From the NCBI GenBank assembly GCA_027484825.1, contig JAIXSE010000015.1, forward strand, positions 310,001 through 374,000: DNA of 64,000 nucleotides. Reading direction: 5' to 3'. The number at the start of each line of letters is the position of its first letter. The stretch's first letter is position 1. The DNA comes from Rubrivivax sp. (GTDB lineage Bacteria > Pseudomonadota > Gammaproteobacteria > Burkholderiales > Burkholderiaceae_C). Under the pieces are notes generated by a model. That model made no database searches. It worked only from the letters and a program-made list of their open reading frames with translations, and had not been told where the DNA came from. The position numbers and the translations under genes are program-made. This document shows, one piece after another, positions 34,437 to 42,547 of this stretch.

Positions 34437-35294
34437 ATGCAGGACCTGCAGACGGACTGGCTCAAATGCTTTGTGGCGGTGGTCGATACCGGGTCCTTGA
34501 CGGCAGCCGGCCCCGAACTCCATCGCTCTCAATCAGCGGTGAGCATGCAACTCAAGAAGCTGGAAGCGGCCGTGGGTTACCGCCTGCTCGAGCGGGGGGC
34601 CCGCCAGCTGCAGCTCACCGACGAAGGCCAGCTGCTGCTCGGATATGCCCGCCGCATGCTGGACCTGCAGGCCGAGGCGCAAGCGGCCTTGCAGGGCGAG
34701 GCCTTGTCCGGCCTGATCCGACTGGGCGTGCCCGACGACTACGCCGCGCGCTACATGACCCCGGTGCTCAAGCGCTTTGCGCCGCGCCACGGCGGCGTGG
34801 AAATCCAGCTGGACTGCGAGCAGTCCACCCGGCTCATACCGCGTGTGGCCAGTGGCGACCTGGACCTGGCGCTGATCTCCCGCGACCATGCACGCCGCGG
34901 CACGCTGCTGTTCCATGAACCGATGGTGTGGGTGGGCTCGCCGCAGTTCGAAGTCTGGCAGCGCACGCCGCTGCCGATTGCGGTCTACGAGCCGGAAAGC
35001 CTGGGCCGACGCAGCGCCCTGCAGTCGCTGGCGGTTCAGGGCCGCCCTTACAAGGTGGTCTACAACAGCTCCAGTCTGGCGGGCCAGATCGCCGCCGTGG
35101 AAAGCGGCCTGGCCGTTGCAGTGCTGACGCAGTGCAGTGCACCGCCGCATCTGCAGATTCTGGGGGCCGCGCAGGGCCTGGGGCCGCTCGCACCGATGGA
35201 AGTGGCGGTCTACCGCAGCGCGGCGTCCAAGGGCTCCCAGGCGGTGGATCGATTGCACCGCATGCTGGTGCAGACCCTGCGTCAGGCAGCCTGA
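34437..35294 (+). CDS. LysR-family regulator, divergent from the DMT exporter
   Basis: The 285-residue protein has a LysR HTH at residues about 1-60 (DWLKCFVAVVDTGSLTAAGPELHRSQSAVSMQLKKLEAAVG) and a substrate-binding domain starting SGLIRLGVPDDYAARYMTPVLKRFAPRHGGVEIQLD. The second half resembles regulators such as those near IlvY/LrhA-type genes, but the inducer is not deducible. ATG 34437 was selected over the TTG at 34407. It is convergent with leuD. Confidence 0.92.
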   Translation: MQDLQTDWLKCFVAVVDTGSLTAAGPELHRSQSAVSMQLKKLEAAVGYRLLERGARQLQLTDEGQLLLGYARRMLDLQAEAQAALQGEALSGLIRLGVPDDYAARYMTPVLKRFAPRHGGVEIQLDCEQSTRLIPRVASGDLDLALISRDHARRGTLLFHEPMVWVGSPQFEVWQRTPLPIAVYEPESLGRRSALQSLAVQGRPYKVVYNSSSLAGQIAAVESGLAVAVLTQCSAPPHLQILGAAQGLGPLAPMEVAVYRSAASKGSQAVDRLHRMLVQTLRQAA

Positions 35295-35310
35295 ACGCGC
35301 GCCCGTCGCT

Positions 35311-35949
35311 TCAGGCCACCCTCGCCCGCACCTTCGCCGCCACGTCCACCAGCCAGGGTGAGCGAGCAGCCTGCGCCTGCGCAAAGGCCTGAATGGCGGC
35401 CGCATGGGTCTGCGTCAGCCCGATCACGTCCAGGCCCTCCATCAGCATGCGACGGTGGCGCGCAGACAGCGTGAACGGGACAACCATCTCTCCCGCCCTG
35501 AGCACCCCTTCGTCCAGTGCCACCACGATCTCCTGGGTCGGAGTCGCCTCCACGCCGTCCATCAACCGGGCGACTGCCTCGGCGGGTAGCATCAGCGCCA
35601 GCAGGCCGTTGTTCATCGCATTGGAATAGAAGATCTCTCCGAAGCTGGGCGCCACCACCGCCTCGATGCCGAACTGCTGCAGCCCCCAGACGGCATGCTC
35701 CCGGCTGGAGCCGCAGCCGAAGTTGGCGCCTCCCACCAGCACTCGCACCCCGGCGGCTTCCGGCCGGTTGAGCACGAAGTCCGGGCGCGGCCGGCCCTGC
35801 TCATCGAAGCGCAGGTCATGCAGCAGCCCGTCGGCCAGCCCGTCCTTGTGGATGCCCCGCAGGAACTGCTTGGGCATGATCTGGTCGGTATCCAGGTTCT
35901 CGATGCGCAGGGCCGCCGCGCGGCCTCGCACCTGCGTCCGTTCAGTCAT
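35311..35949 (-). CDS. leuD: LeuD-type small subunit of 3-isopropylmalate dehydratase or a related hydro-lyase
   Basis: The 212-residue aconitase-domain-IV protein has NLDTDQIMPKQFLRGIHKDGLADGLLHDLRF and GGANFGCGSSREHAVWGLQQFGIEAVVAPSFGEIFYSNAMNNG, which are diagnostic for LeuD. It pairs with the LeuC-type gene, which it overlaps by eight bases. The leuCD pair sits without leuA or leuB, next to a dehalogenase-like hydrolase and a tartrate/D-malate dehydrogenase. It may therefore be a catabolic paralogue acting on another 2-hydroxy diacid rather than the leucine-biosynthesis copy. Confidence 0.9.
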   Translation of the reverse strand: MTERTQVRGRAAALRIENLDTDQIMPKQFLRGIHKDGLADGLLHDLRFDEQGRPRPDFVLNRPEAAGVRVLVGGANFGCGSSREHAVWGLQQFGIEAVVAPSFGEIFYSNAMNNGLLALMLPAEAVARLMDGVEATPTQEIVVALDEGVLRAGEMVVPFTLSARHRRMLMEGLDVIGLTQTHAAAIQAFAQAQAARSPWLVDVAAKVRARVA

Positions 35950-37360
35950 GGACAGGCTCCAGTTGACGCACATCGGTCAGTTGGCCGGTGACGGCCGCGG
36001 CGGCCGCCATGGCCGGGCTCATCAGATGCGTGATGGCGCCGCGGCCCTGACGGCCTTCGAAATTCCGGTTGGTGGTGGAGGCGCAGCGCTGGCCAGGGGC
36101 CAGCACGTCGTCGTTCATCGCCAGGCACATCGAGCAGCCGGGTTGTCGCCATTCGAAGCCGGCCTCGATCAACACTGCGGCCAGGCCTTCGTCCTCCGCC
36201 TGACGTCTGACGGCGCCGGAACCGGGCACCACCATCGCGCGAACGCCGTCGGCCACGCGGCGCCCCTTGACCACGGCGGCCACGGCGCGCAGGTCCTCGA
36301 TGCGGCCGTTGGTGCAGGAGCCGATGAACACATGCTGCACCGGCGTGCCCGCCAGCGCGGCACCCGGTTGCAGCCCGGTGTAGCGCAGCGCCTGCTCGGT
36401 ACTGCAACGCTGCACCGCGTCCGGCTGCGCGGCCGGGTCCGGGATGCGCGCGTGGATGGCCATCACCTGGTCGGGGCTGGTGCCCCAGGTCACCTGTGGG
36501 GCCACCTCGGCGGCGTCCAGCTGGTGCTCCACGTCGAACACCGCGGCGTCGTCACTTCGCAGTTGTCCCCACTGCGCGAGGGCCAGAGGACGCTGGCGCT
36601 CATCGATATCCGCTGCGCGTGCCAGCACATAGTCGATGGCTGTGCTGTCCGGCGCGATCAGTGCCCCGCGTGCGCCCGCCTCCACCGCCATGTTGCACAA
36701 CGTGAAGCGGGCCTCGATGGACAGCGCCTCGATCGTGCTGCCGCAGAACTCCACCACAAAGCCCCGCGCGCCCTGGGCGCCGATGCGTCCGATCAGGTGC
36801 AGGACCAGGTCCTTGGCGGTGGTGCCGACGGGCAGGGGGCCGTCCACCCGCACCCGCATGTCGCGGGCCAGGCGGTAGACCAGGGTCTGGGTCGCCAGCA
36901 CATGCTCCACCTCGGAGGTGCCGATGCCAAAGCCCAGCGCGCCCAGTGCGCCGTAGGTGGTGGTGTGGCTGTCGCCGCACATCACCACCATGCCGGGACG
37001 GATCATGCCGTGCTCCGGGGCCACCACATGCTCGATGCCCTGCAGCCGGTCGTTGGTGTCGAACAGGGCGATGTGATGCCGCTCGCAATTGCGCCGGAGG
37101 TTGCTGGCCTGCAGCGCCGACGCCGGGTCGGCAATGACCCGCGGCTGCTGCACATGCGTGGGGATGATGTGGCTGACCACCGCCACATGACGGCCCGGCA
37201 TCGGCACGGGCCGGCCCTGGTCGTGCATGCCGTGGAAGGCCTGCGGGCTGGTGTATTCGTTCATCAGGTGCAGGTCACAGAACAGCAGCACATGCTGCTC
37301 GTCCAGGACCTCCACCGTGTGGCTGCCCACCAGCTTGCGATAGAGGGTGCGGGCGCTCAT
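35942..37360 (-). CDS. leuC: LeuC-type large subunit of 3-isopropylmalate dehydratase or a related hydro-lyase
   Basis: The 472-residue aconitase-superfamily protein starts SARTLYRKLVGSHTVEVLDEQHVLLFCDLHLMNEYTSPQAF. It includes GDSHTTTYGALGALGFGIGTSEVEHVLATQTL and the 4Fe-4S cysteines GSCTNGR and GCSMCLAMN. It isomerises 2- and 3-isopropylmalate, or a homologous diacid, with the LeuD subunit. The start overlaps the stop of the hydrolase (ATGA), so the order of translation is hydrolase, leuC, leuD. Comparison with E. coli LeuC recalled from memory shows clear similarity but many substitutions. Confidence 0.92.
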   Translation of the reverse strand: MSARTLYRKLVGSHTVEVLDEQHVLLFCDLHLMNEYTSPQAFHGMHDQGRPVPMPGRHVAVVSHIIPTHVQQPRVIADPASALQASNLRRNCERHHIALFDTNDRLQGIEHVVAPEHGMIRPGMVVMCGDSHTTTYGALGALGFGIGTSEVEHVLATQTLVYRLARDMRVRVDGPLPVGTTAKDLVLHLIGRIGAQGARGFVVEFCGSTIEALSIEARFTLCNMAVEAGARGALIAPDSTAIDYVLARAADIDERQRPLALAQWGQLRSDDAAVFDVEHQLDAAEVAPQVTWGTSPDQVMAIHARIPDPAAQPDAVQRCSTEQALRYTGLQPGAALAGTPVQHVFIGSCTNGRIEDLRAVAAVVKGRRVADGVRAMVVPGSGAVRRQAEDEGLAAVLIEAGFEWRQPGCSMCLAMNDDVLAPGQRCASTTNRNFEGRQGRGAITHLMSPAMAAAAAVTGQLTDVRQLEPVHD

Positions 37361-38256
37361 GCCGCGCCTTCCAGCAGGAAGGGCAGCGCGGCGGCCAGCA
37401 GCGCCTCCGGGGCTTCCTCCGCGATGTAGTGGCCGCAGGGCAGCGCATGGCCCTGCACCTGCTGCGCCACGCGCTGCCACTCCGCCAGCGGGTCGAAGCA
37501 GCGCTGCACGACGCCCTGCTCGCCCCACAGGGCCAGCAGCGGCATGGCCAGACGATGGCCGCGGTCCCGGTCTTCCCGGTCGTGGACCAGGTCGATGCCG
37601 GCCGAGGCCCGATAGTCTTCGCACACGCCGTGGGCGGTCTCCGGCAAGCGGGCGCAGCGGATGTATTCGGCCAGGGCGCGTGGATCGAAGGGCGCCAGGC
37701 CGGCATTGCGGCGGCCCATCACCTCACGCACATAGGCCTCGGGATCGGCCAGCAGAAAGCGCTCGGGCAGCGGCGCGGGCTGGATCAGGAAGAACCAGTG
37801 CCAGTAGGCCCGGGCGAAGGCTTCGCTCGTCTGCTCGTACATGGCCAGGGTCGGTGCGATGTCCAGCAGCACCAGCCGCTCGACGGCGTCCCCATGGGCG
37901 GCCGCCAGGCGATGGGCCACCCGCGCCCCGCGGTCATGGGCCATCACCCGGAAGCGGTCGTGGCCCAGGGACTGCATCACCCGCAACATGTCGCGGGCCA
38001 TCACCCGCTTGCTGTAGTTCGCATGGTCCGGCAGGCCGGTTGGCTTGGAGGAATCGCCATAGCCGCGCAGGTCGGCCAGCACGACGGTGAAATGCTGGCT
38101 CAGCGCAGGCGTGACCTTGTGCCAGAGCGCATGCGTCTGAGGATGACCGTGCAGCAACAGCAGCGGCGGGCCGTCGCCGCCGACCCGGGTCTGGATGTGG
38201 ACGCCGTCATCCGTTGGCACGGTCTGGGCGGTGAAACCGGGGAACAGCTCGGACAT
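37357..38256 (-). CDS. Alpha/beta hydrolase of the fluoroacetate dehalogenase type
   Basis: The 299-residue protein has an Asp nucleophile, Asp108, in VMAHDRGARVAHR rather than Ser, plus Arg109 and Arg112 that would bind a carboxylate. Further expected residues are Asp132 (acid), His153/Trp154 in YWHWFFLIQPAPLPE and Tyr215 in CEDYRAS as the halide pocket, and His276 in PCGHYIAEEAP. These line up, with an offset of two to four, with the Rhodopseudomonas palustris fluoroacetate dehalogenase as I remember it. It is the first gene of a coupled operon with leuC and leuD, divergent from a LysR gene. The start ATG 38256 is the first supported one. Haloacetate or epoxide hydrolase are the likeliest classes; the actual substrate is unknown. 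Confidence 0.82.
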   Translation of the reverse strand: MSELFPGFTAQTVPTDDGVHIQTRVGGDGPPLLLLHGHPQTHALWHKVTPALSQHFTVVLADLRGYGDSSKPTGLPDHANYSKRVMARDMLRVMQSLGHDRFRVMAHDRGARVAHRLAAAHGDAVERLVLLDIAPTLAMYEQTSEAFARAYWHWFFLIQPAPLPERFLLADPEAYVREVMGRRNAGLAPFDPRALAEYIRCARLPETAHGVCEDYRASAGIDLVHDREDRDRGHRLAMPLLALWGEQGVVQRCFDPLAEWQRVAQQVQGHALPCGHYIAEEAPEALLAAALPFLLEGAA

Positions 38257-38321
38257 GCGGGGCCTTCCTGTGACAGGGAAGCTCATGCTAATCCTCCCCC
38301 GTGGCGACACAATGTCGCCTC

Positions 38322-39275
38322 ATGAACATCTTCAGTGCCCCAGATTCACGAATGGGCGGGTTTTCCGACCTGGGCTTTTTCGTGCTGCTGGTGCGTCGGG
38401 GGAGCCTGGCGGCGGCCGCGCAGGAGCTGGGTCTCACGCCATCGGCGGCGAGCAAGCGGCTGGCGGCGCTGGAACAGCGTCTGGGCGTTCGGCTGCTGCA
38501 TCGCACCACCCGCCGCATCAGCCTGACCCCGGAAGGGGAGACCTATCTGGTGGAAGGCACCCGCGTGCTGGAGGACCTGACCGCGCTGGAGGAAGCCGTC
38601 GCAGGACGCAGCGCCCGCCCTCAGGGCTTGCTGCGGGTGAGCGCGACGCTGGGATTTGGCCGTGCCCATGTGGCGCCGCTGCTGGGCGCGTTCTCCGAGC
38701 GGTTCCCGGAGGTGGAGGTGCAGTTGCACCTGAGCGAACGCCAGGGCCACCCGGTGGAGGAAGCCGTCGATCTGCAGGTGCGCGTGGGGGAGCTGCCGGA
38801 TGCCCGGCTGACCGCCCGGCCCCTGGCCTTCAACCGGCGGCTGCTGTGTGCGGCGCCGTCGTATGTGGCGCGGGCCGGACTGCCGCGCACCCCGCGCGAG
38901 TTGTCCCGCCATGACTGCCTCTTCCTGCGCGAGGGCGACGAGGCCTTTGGCAGTTGGTCGCTATCCCAGGGTGGGCAGCAGGAGACGGTGAAGGTGCGCG
39001 GGCCGCTGAGCACCAACGACGGCGCCAGTGCGCTGGCCTGGGCCTTGGACGGCCGGGGCATCGTCATGCGGTCCCAGTGGGATGCCGCCCAGGCCCTGCG
39101 GGAGGGGCGCCTGGTGCCGGTGCTCCCGGACTGGTCACTGCCGTCGGCCGATATCTGGCTGGTGTTCCCCACCCGGCATCATCTGGCGGCCAAGACCCGG
39201 GCGCTGGTGGAGTTCCTGGCGGAGGCGATGGCGGACCGCCGCAGGGCCGGGGATCCGGTCTGCGGGCCGTGGTGA
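38322..39275 (+). CDS. LysR-family regulator (DmlR/TtuA-like)
   Basis: The 317-residue protein opens NIFSAPDSRMGGFSDLGFFVLLVRRGSLAAAAQELGLTPSAASKRLAALEQRLGVRLLHRTTRRISLT, a LysR HTH of the group that includes DmlR and other 'PgrR/DmlR' members. The effector domain (PQGLLRVSATLGFGRAHVAPLL onward) is complete. It is divergent from the hydrolase-leuCD operon, with 65 bases between, and convergent with a tartrate/D-malate dehydrogenase. It could regulate either. DmlR-type regulators control dmlA, which fits the neighbour. Confidence 0.92.
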   Translation: MNIFSAPDSRMGGFSDLGFFVLLVRRGSLAAAAQELGLTPSAASKRLAALEQRLGVRLLHRTTRRISLTPEGETYLVEGTRVLEDLTALEEAVAGRSARPQGLLRVSATLGFGRAHVAPLLGAFSERFPEVEVQLHLSERQGHPVEEAVDLQVRVGELPDARLTARPLAFNRRLLCAAPSYVARAGLPRTPRELSRHDCLFLREGDEAFGSWSLSQGGQQETVKVRGPLSTNDGASALAWALDGRGIVMRSQWDAAQALREGRLVPVLPDWSLPSADIWLVFPTRHHLAAKTRALVEFLAEAMADRRRAGDPVCGPW

Positions 39276-39335
39276 ACGGCCGCGGTGGGCTCGGTTCCGA
39301 GTGCCGGGCGGTGGGTGCCGCTGACCGCGGTCCGA

Positions 39336-40400
39336 TCAGATCAGCGCAGCGATCGCCCGGCCCATGTCCGTCGTGCTGGCCGTCCCGCCCAGATCCGGCG
39401 TGCGCGGGCCTTCGATCAGCGTGCGTTCAATCGCCCGCAGGATGGCGTCATGCGCATCGGTGTGGCCCAGGAACTGCAGCATCAACGCGCCTGACCAGAT
39501 CATGGCCACCGGGTTGGCGATGTTGCGGCCATAAATGTCCGGCGCCGAGCCGTGCACCGGCTCGAAAAGCGAAGGGAAGCTGCGCTCGGGATTGAGGTTG
39601 GCCGACGGGGCCAGGCCGATGGTGCCGGTCGTGGCCGGACCCAGGTCGGACAGGATGTCCCCGAAGAGGTTGGACGCCACCACCACATCGAAGCGGCCGG
39701 GCTGCAGCACGAAGCGGGCGCTGAGAATGTCGATGTGCTGCTTGTCCACCGTCACCGACGGATAGCCCTGTGCCATGGCGTCCGCACGGCCGTCCCACCA
39801 GGGCATGGAAATGGCGATGCCGTTGCTCTTGGTGGCCACCGTCAGATGCTTGCGGGCGCGTTGCTGCGCCAGCTCGAAGGCATATTTGAGCACCCGGTCC
39901 GCGCCGAAGCGGGAGTAGACCGATTCCTGGATGACGATCTCGCGGTCGGTGCCCGCATACATCACGCCGCCCAGGTTGGTGTATTCGCCCTCGGTGTTCT
40001 CGCGCACCACCAGGTAGTCGATGTCACCGGGCTTGCGGCCGGCCAGTGGGCACGGCACGCCTTCAAACAGCCGCACCGGACGCAGGTTGATGTACTGGTC
40101 GAATTCACGGCGGAATTTCAGCAGCGAGCCCCACAGCGAGATGTGGTCCGGCACGGTCGCCGGCCAGCCGACAGCGCCGAAGTAGATCGCATCCATCGGC
40201 TGGAGCCGCTCGCGCCAGTCGTCCGGCATCATCTGGCCGGTCTTCTGGTAGTAGTCGCAGCTGGCCCAGTCGATGTGGGTGAACGCCAGCTCAATGCCGA
40301 AGCGGCGGGACACGGCGTCCAGCACCCGCAGGCCCTCGGGCAGGACTTCCTTGCCGATGCCGTCACCGGCGATGGCTGCGATCTTGTAGGTCTTGGTCAT
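39336..40400 (-). CDS. Tartrate dehydrogenase/decarboxylase or D-malate dehydrogenase
   Basis: The 354-residue NAD-dependent beta-hydroxyacid oxidative decarboxylase starts TKTYKIAAIAGDGIGKEVLPEGLRVLDAV. Characteristic blocks are DAIYFGAVGWPATVPDHISLWGSLLKFRREFDQYINLRPVRL, VVRENTEGEYTNLGGVMY, and FEPVHGSAPDIYGRNIANP. The VGWP and HISLW wording is closer to TtuC/DmlA than to LeuB. It would oxidise and decarboxylate D-malate or tartrate. The gene is 60 bases convergent to the LysR gene. A run of GGCTGT repeats lies upstream of its start. Confidence 0.9.
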   Translation of the reverse strand: MTKTYKIAAIAGDGIGKEVLPEGLRVLDAVSRRFGIELAFTHIDWASCDYYQKTGQMMPDDWRERLQPMDAIYFGAVGWPATVPDHISLWGSLLKFRREFDQYINLRPVRLFEGVPCPLAGRKPGDIDYLVVRENTEGEYTNLGGVMYAGTDREIVIQESVYSRFGADRVLKYAFELAQQRARKHLTVATKSNGIAISMPWWDGRADAMAQGYPSVTVDKQHIDILSARFVLQPGRFDVVVASNLFGDILSDLGPATTGTIGLAPSANLNPERSFPSLFEPVHGSAPDIYGRNIANPVAMIWSGALMLQFLGHTDAHDAILRAIERTLIEGPRTPDLGGTASTTDMGRAIAALI

Positions 40401-40452
40401 GGGGGATTCCAGAGTCGGGGAGGAAGAAGGCGCTCCTTCCGGAGCGGCCGCT

Positions 40453-40476
40453 GGCTGTGGCTGTGGCTGTGGCTGT
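40453..40476. repeat. 6-bp repeat GGCTGT, four exact copies
   Basis: Four perfect GGCTGT units lie 53-76 bases upstream of the tartrate/D-malate dehydrogenase start, on its 5' side. They could alter spacing of promoter elements if they change in number. No coding function is assigned. Confidence 0.85.
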
Positions 40477-40718
40477 GGCCCGGATGGCAAGTGTTGCATC
40501 ATCGGTGGCCGGCATGGAAGTCGCCCCCCTGGGAAACAAGGCGATCGGGCGCGATGCGGTGCGATGCGCGTCCGGTGCGCGCGCTGTGAGGGGGGCGCTG
40601 TGGGGTGCGCGGGCCCAGCGTGTGGAAACAACTGCTACGGTCTGCATACGCGGCAGACATGCAAGGCCCTGGCCGCTCTGGTCCAATCACTCCGTCTGCC
40701 ACTGTGATTCTGGACACC

Positions 40719-41189
40719 ATGCAACACCGACTGCTCACCCTCGCCACCACCGCCCTGCTGGCCGCCGCCACCATGGCCGTGCATGCCGAAAGCTTCGTTT
40801 CCTCCGCCTCCAGCGCCGGGTCGGAATCGTCCGGCAGCGTGTCCGACTCCATCGGCGCGTCCAGCAACAGCTCCAAGAAGGACGACCGCAAGGTCGGTCA
40901 GGGCCGCTACCGCGTGGTGGACGTGGCGGCCGCCGAAGGCCGTCCCGGCATGATGCAGGTGGCGCTGGCCGCGCAGGACGGCGTGTCGCCGGATGCGATG
41001 CAGACCTTCAATCTGTATGTGCCGGACAAGACACTGGCCGAGCAGCCGCTGGCCAAGGGTCAGACGGTGCGGGTGAAGGAACGCGAATACGGCCTGGAGT
41101 TTTCCGATGACGCGTCGCAACGCCCCTTCTTCCTGGTGCTGGAGGACGCCTGGCGCCAGCAGATGCGGACAAAGGTCGTGAAGGCCTGA
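40719..41189 (+). CDS. Small secreted hypothetical protein
   Basis: The 156-residue protein begins QHRLLTLATTALLAAATMAVHA, a Sec signal peptide. A Ser-rich low-complexity region follows (SFVSSASSAGSESSGSVSDSIGASSNSSKKDD), then a compact domain with GQGRYRVVDVAAAEGRPGMMQVALAAQ and RPFFLVLEDAWRQQMRTKVV. No family is recognised with certainty. It precedes a DUF2145 gene by about 130 bases, an arrangement that I recall in other Burkholderiales. A shared periplasmic process is possible. Confidence 0.72.
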   Translation: MQHRLLTLATTALLAAATMAVHAESFVSSASSAGSESSGSVSDSIGASSNSSKKDDRKVGQGRYRVVDVAAAEGRPGMMQVALAAQDGVSPDAMQTFNLYVPDKTLAEQPLAKGQTVRVKEREYGLEFSDDASQRPFFLVLEDAWRQQMRTKVVKA

Positions 41190-41322
41190 TCTTGTCTGCG
41201 CGGGTAGGCGTCGCTGATCGGATTGCGGGTGTGCCCGGTGTGAGGCACGAGGGCCGTCGCCGGTGGTGGGCTGAGGAGGTGGACGTGCGGGGCGGCTTGC
41301 GCGTGGGCGTGGGCGTGAGCCG

Positions 41323-42411
41323 ATGCGCCTGATGTCAGTCGCCCGGGCGGCCTCGTTGGCCGCCCTCCTTGCGCTGGGACTGCCCGCCGTGTCGCAGGCC
41401 GGATCCTTCGGTCTCTGTGAGCGAAGCGCATCCGTGTCCGCGTCGGACCAGGACCTGATCCTGCGCTTCACCGGCATCGTGATGCGGGAACTGCAGGCCA
41501 GCGGGGCACGCATTGCGCTGGTGTCGCGGGCCGGTACCGATCTGCGCCGGTTCGGCATCCGCTACTCGCATGCGGGCATGGCCTTGCAGGACAACCCGGA
41601 AGGGCCCTGGGCCGTCCGGCAGCTGTATTACGTCTGCGATGAATCCCGCCCGCGGCTCTTCGATCAGGGTCTGGGCGCGTTTCTGCTGGCCGGCAAGGCG
41701 ACGGGCACGACCTTTGTCTCCATCGTCACCCTGCCCGAGGCCTCTGGACCCGGACCGCAGGCCGAGGGTCTGCATGAACGTCTGCATGAACGTCTGCAGG
41801 AGCGTCTGCAGGAGCGTCTGCATGAACGTTTGCTCGATACATCCACCGCCCTGGCCCTGTTGAGCCCCAGCTACAGCGCCAACGCCTATGCCTTCGGGCT
41901 GAAGCACCAGAACTGCAATCAGTGGATGGCGGAGATGATGGCGGCGGCCTGGGACCCTGACTTTCAAGGTGCCGTTCAGTCGGCGATTCAGTCGGCGATT
42001 CAGCCGCCGGCGCAGTCGTCGCCTCAACCGGTGTCACAGCCGTCGCCTCACCTGTCGCGCCAGCCGGACCTCCGACCCACCTACGACCGCCGTCGCGCAC
42101 AGCAATGGCTGCAGGCCGCCGGCTACCGTCCCACCGACATCCAGGTGGGCTCGCAGGGACTGATGTTCATCGGGCAATGGGTGCCGCTGCTGCACATGGA
42201 CGACCATCCGCTGGACGATCTGTATGCGCAGCGTCTGCGGGTCAGTCTGCCAGCGGCGCTGGAGCGCTTTGTGCAGCAGCAGGTGCCGTCCGCCCGGCGC
42301 GTGGAGCTGTGCCTGCGAGACCGGCAGGTGGTGGTGCACCGGGGCTGGTCAGCGCTGGGCGACGACTGCCAGCCAGTGGACCCGCAGGACGAGGTGCGGA
42401 CCCTCGATTGA
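41323..42411 (+). CDS. DUF2145-family secreted protein with internal repeats
   Basis: The 362-residue protein starts LMSVARAASLAALLALGLPAVSQAG, a signal peptide. The DUF2145 core shows FGIRYSHAGMALQDNPEGPWAVRQLYYVCDE at about 78-107 and a later HQNCNQWMAEMM. The conserved His and Cys segments (YSHAG and QNCNQW) suggest a permuted NlpC/P60-like or papain-like active site, but I cannot confirm it. Residues about 149-170 are a coiled (H/Q)ERL repeat encoded by five 12-bp units, and residues about 218-228 are QSAI repeats. Both are absent from typical members as I recall them, so they look like recent expansions. Confidence 0.8.
   Translation: MRLMSVARAASLAALLALGLPAVSQAGSFGLCERSASVSASDQDLILRFTGIVMRELQASGARIALVSRAGTDLRRFGIRYSHAGMALQDNPEGPWAVRQLYYVCDESRPRLFDQGLGAFLLAGKATGTTFVSIVTLPEASGPGPQAEGLHERLHERLQERLQERLHERLLDTSTALALLSPSYSANAYAFGLKHQNCNQWMAEMMAAAWDPDFQGAVQSAIQSAIQPPAQSSPQPVSQPSPHLSRQPDLRPTYDRRRAQQWLQAAGYRPTDIQVGSQGLMFIGQWVPLLHMDDHPLDDLYAQRLRVSLPAALERFVQQQVPSARRVELCLRDRQVVVHRGWSALGDDCQPVDPQDEVRTLD
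41768..41827. repeat. 12-bp in-frame tandem repeat, five copies, in the DUF2145 gene
   Basis: Units are GTCTGCATGAAC (41768, 41780, 41816) and GTCTGCAGGAGC (41792, 41804). They encode LHER/LQER tetrapeptides. The two unit types alternate in blocks, suggesting slippage or unequal exchange. A decayed sixth unit follows. Confidence 0.95.
41977..42000. repeat. 12-bp in-frame repeat, two exact copies, in the DUF2145 gene
   Basis: CAGTCGGCGATT is present at 41977 and 41989, encoding QSAI twice, with decayed neighbours (CAGCCGCCGGCG and more Gln/Ser/Pro-rich code). Confidence 0.8.
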
Positions 42412-42547
42412 AGGCCCGCCGGGTATCGCCTGGTCCACTGAATCAGTGAAGGTGGCGGCAGCGCTACCCGGTGATGGGGCATCCAATCTCAACGCTTCAG
42501 TGGAGGAGCCTAGCCGCGCCTGGCCACGCCTAGCCCACGCGTCACGC

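Noticed and set aside
35666-37429. Plus-strand open frame of 587 codons opposite leuC and leuD
   Set aside because: Antisense shadow; leuC and leuD carry diagnostic motifs on the minus strand.
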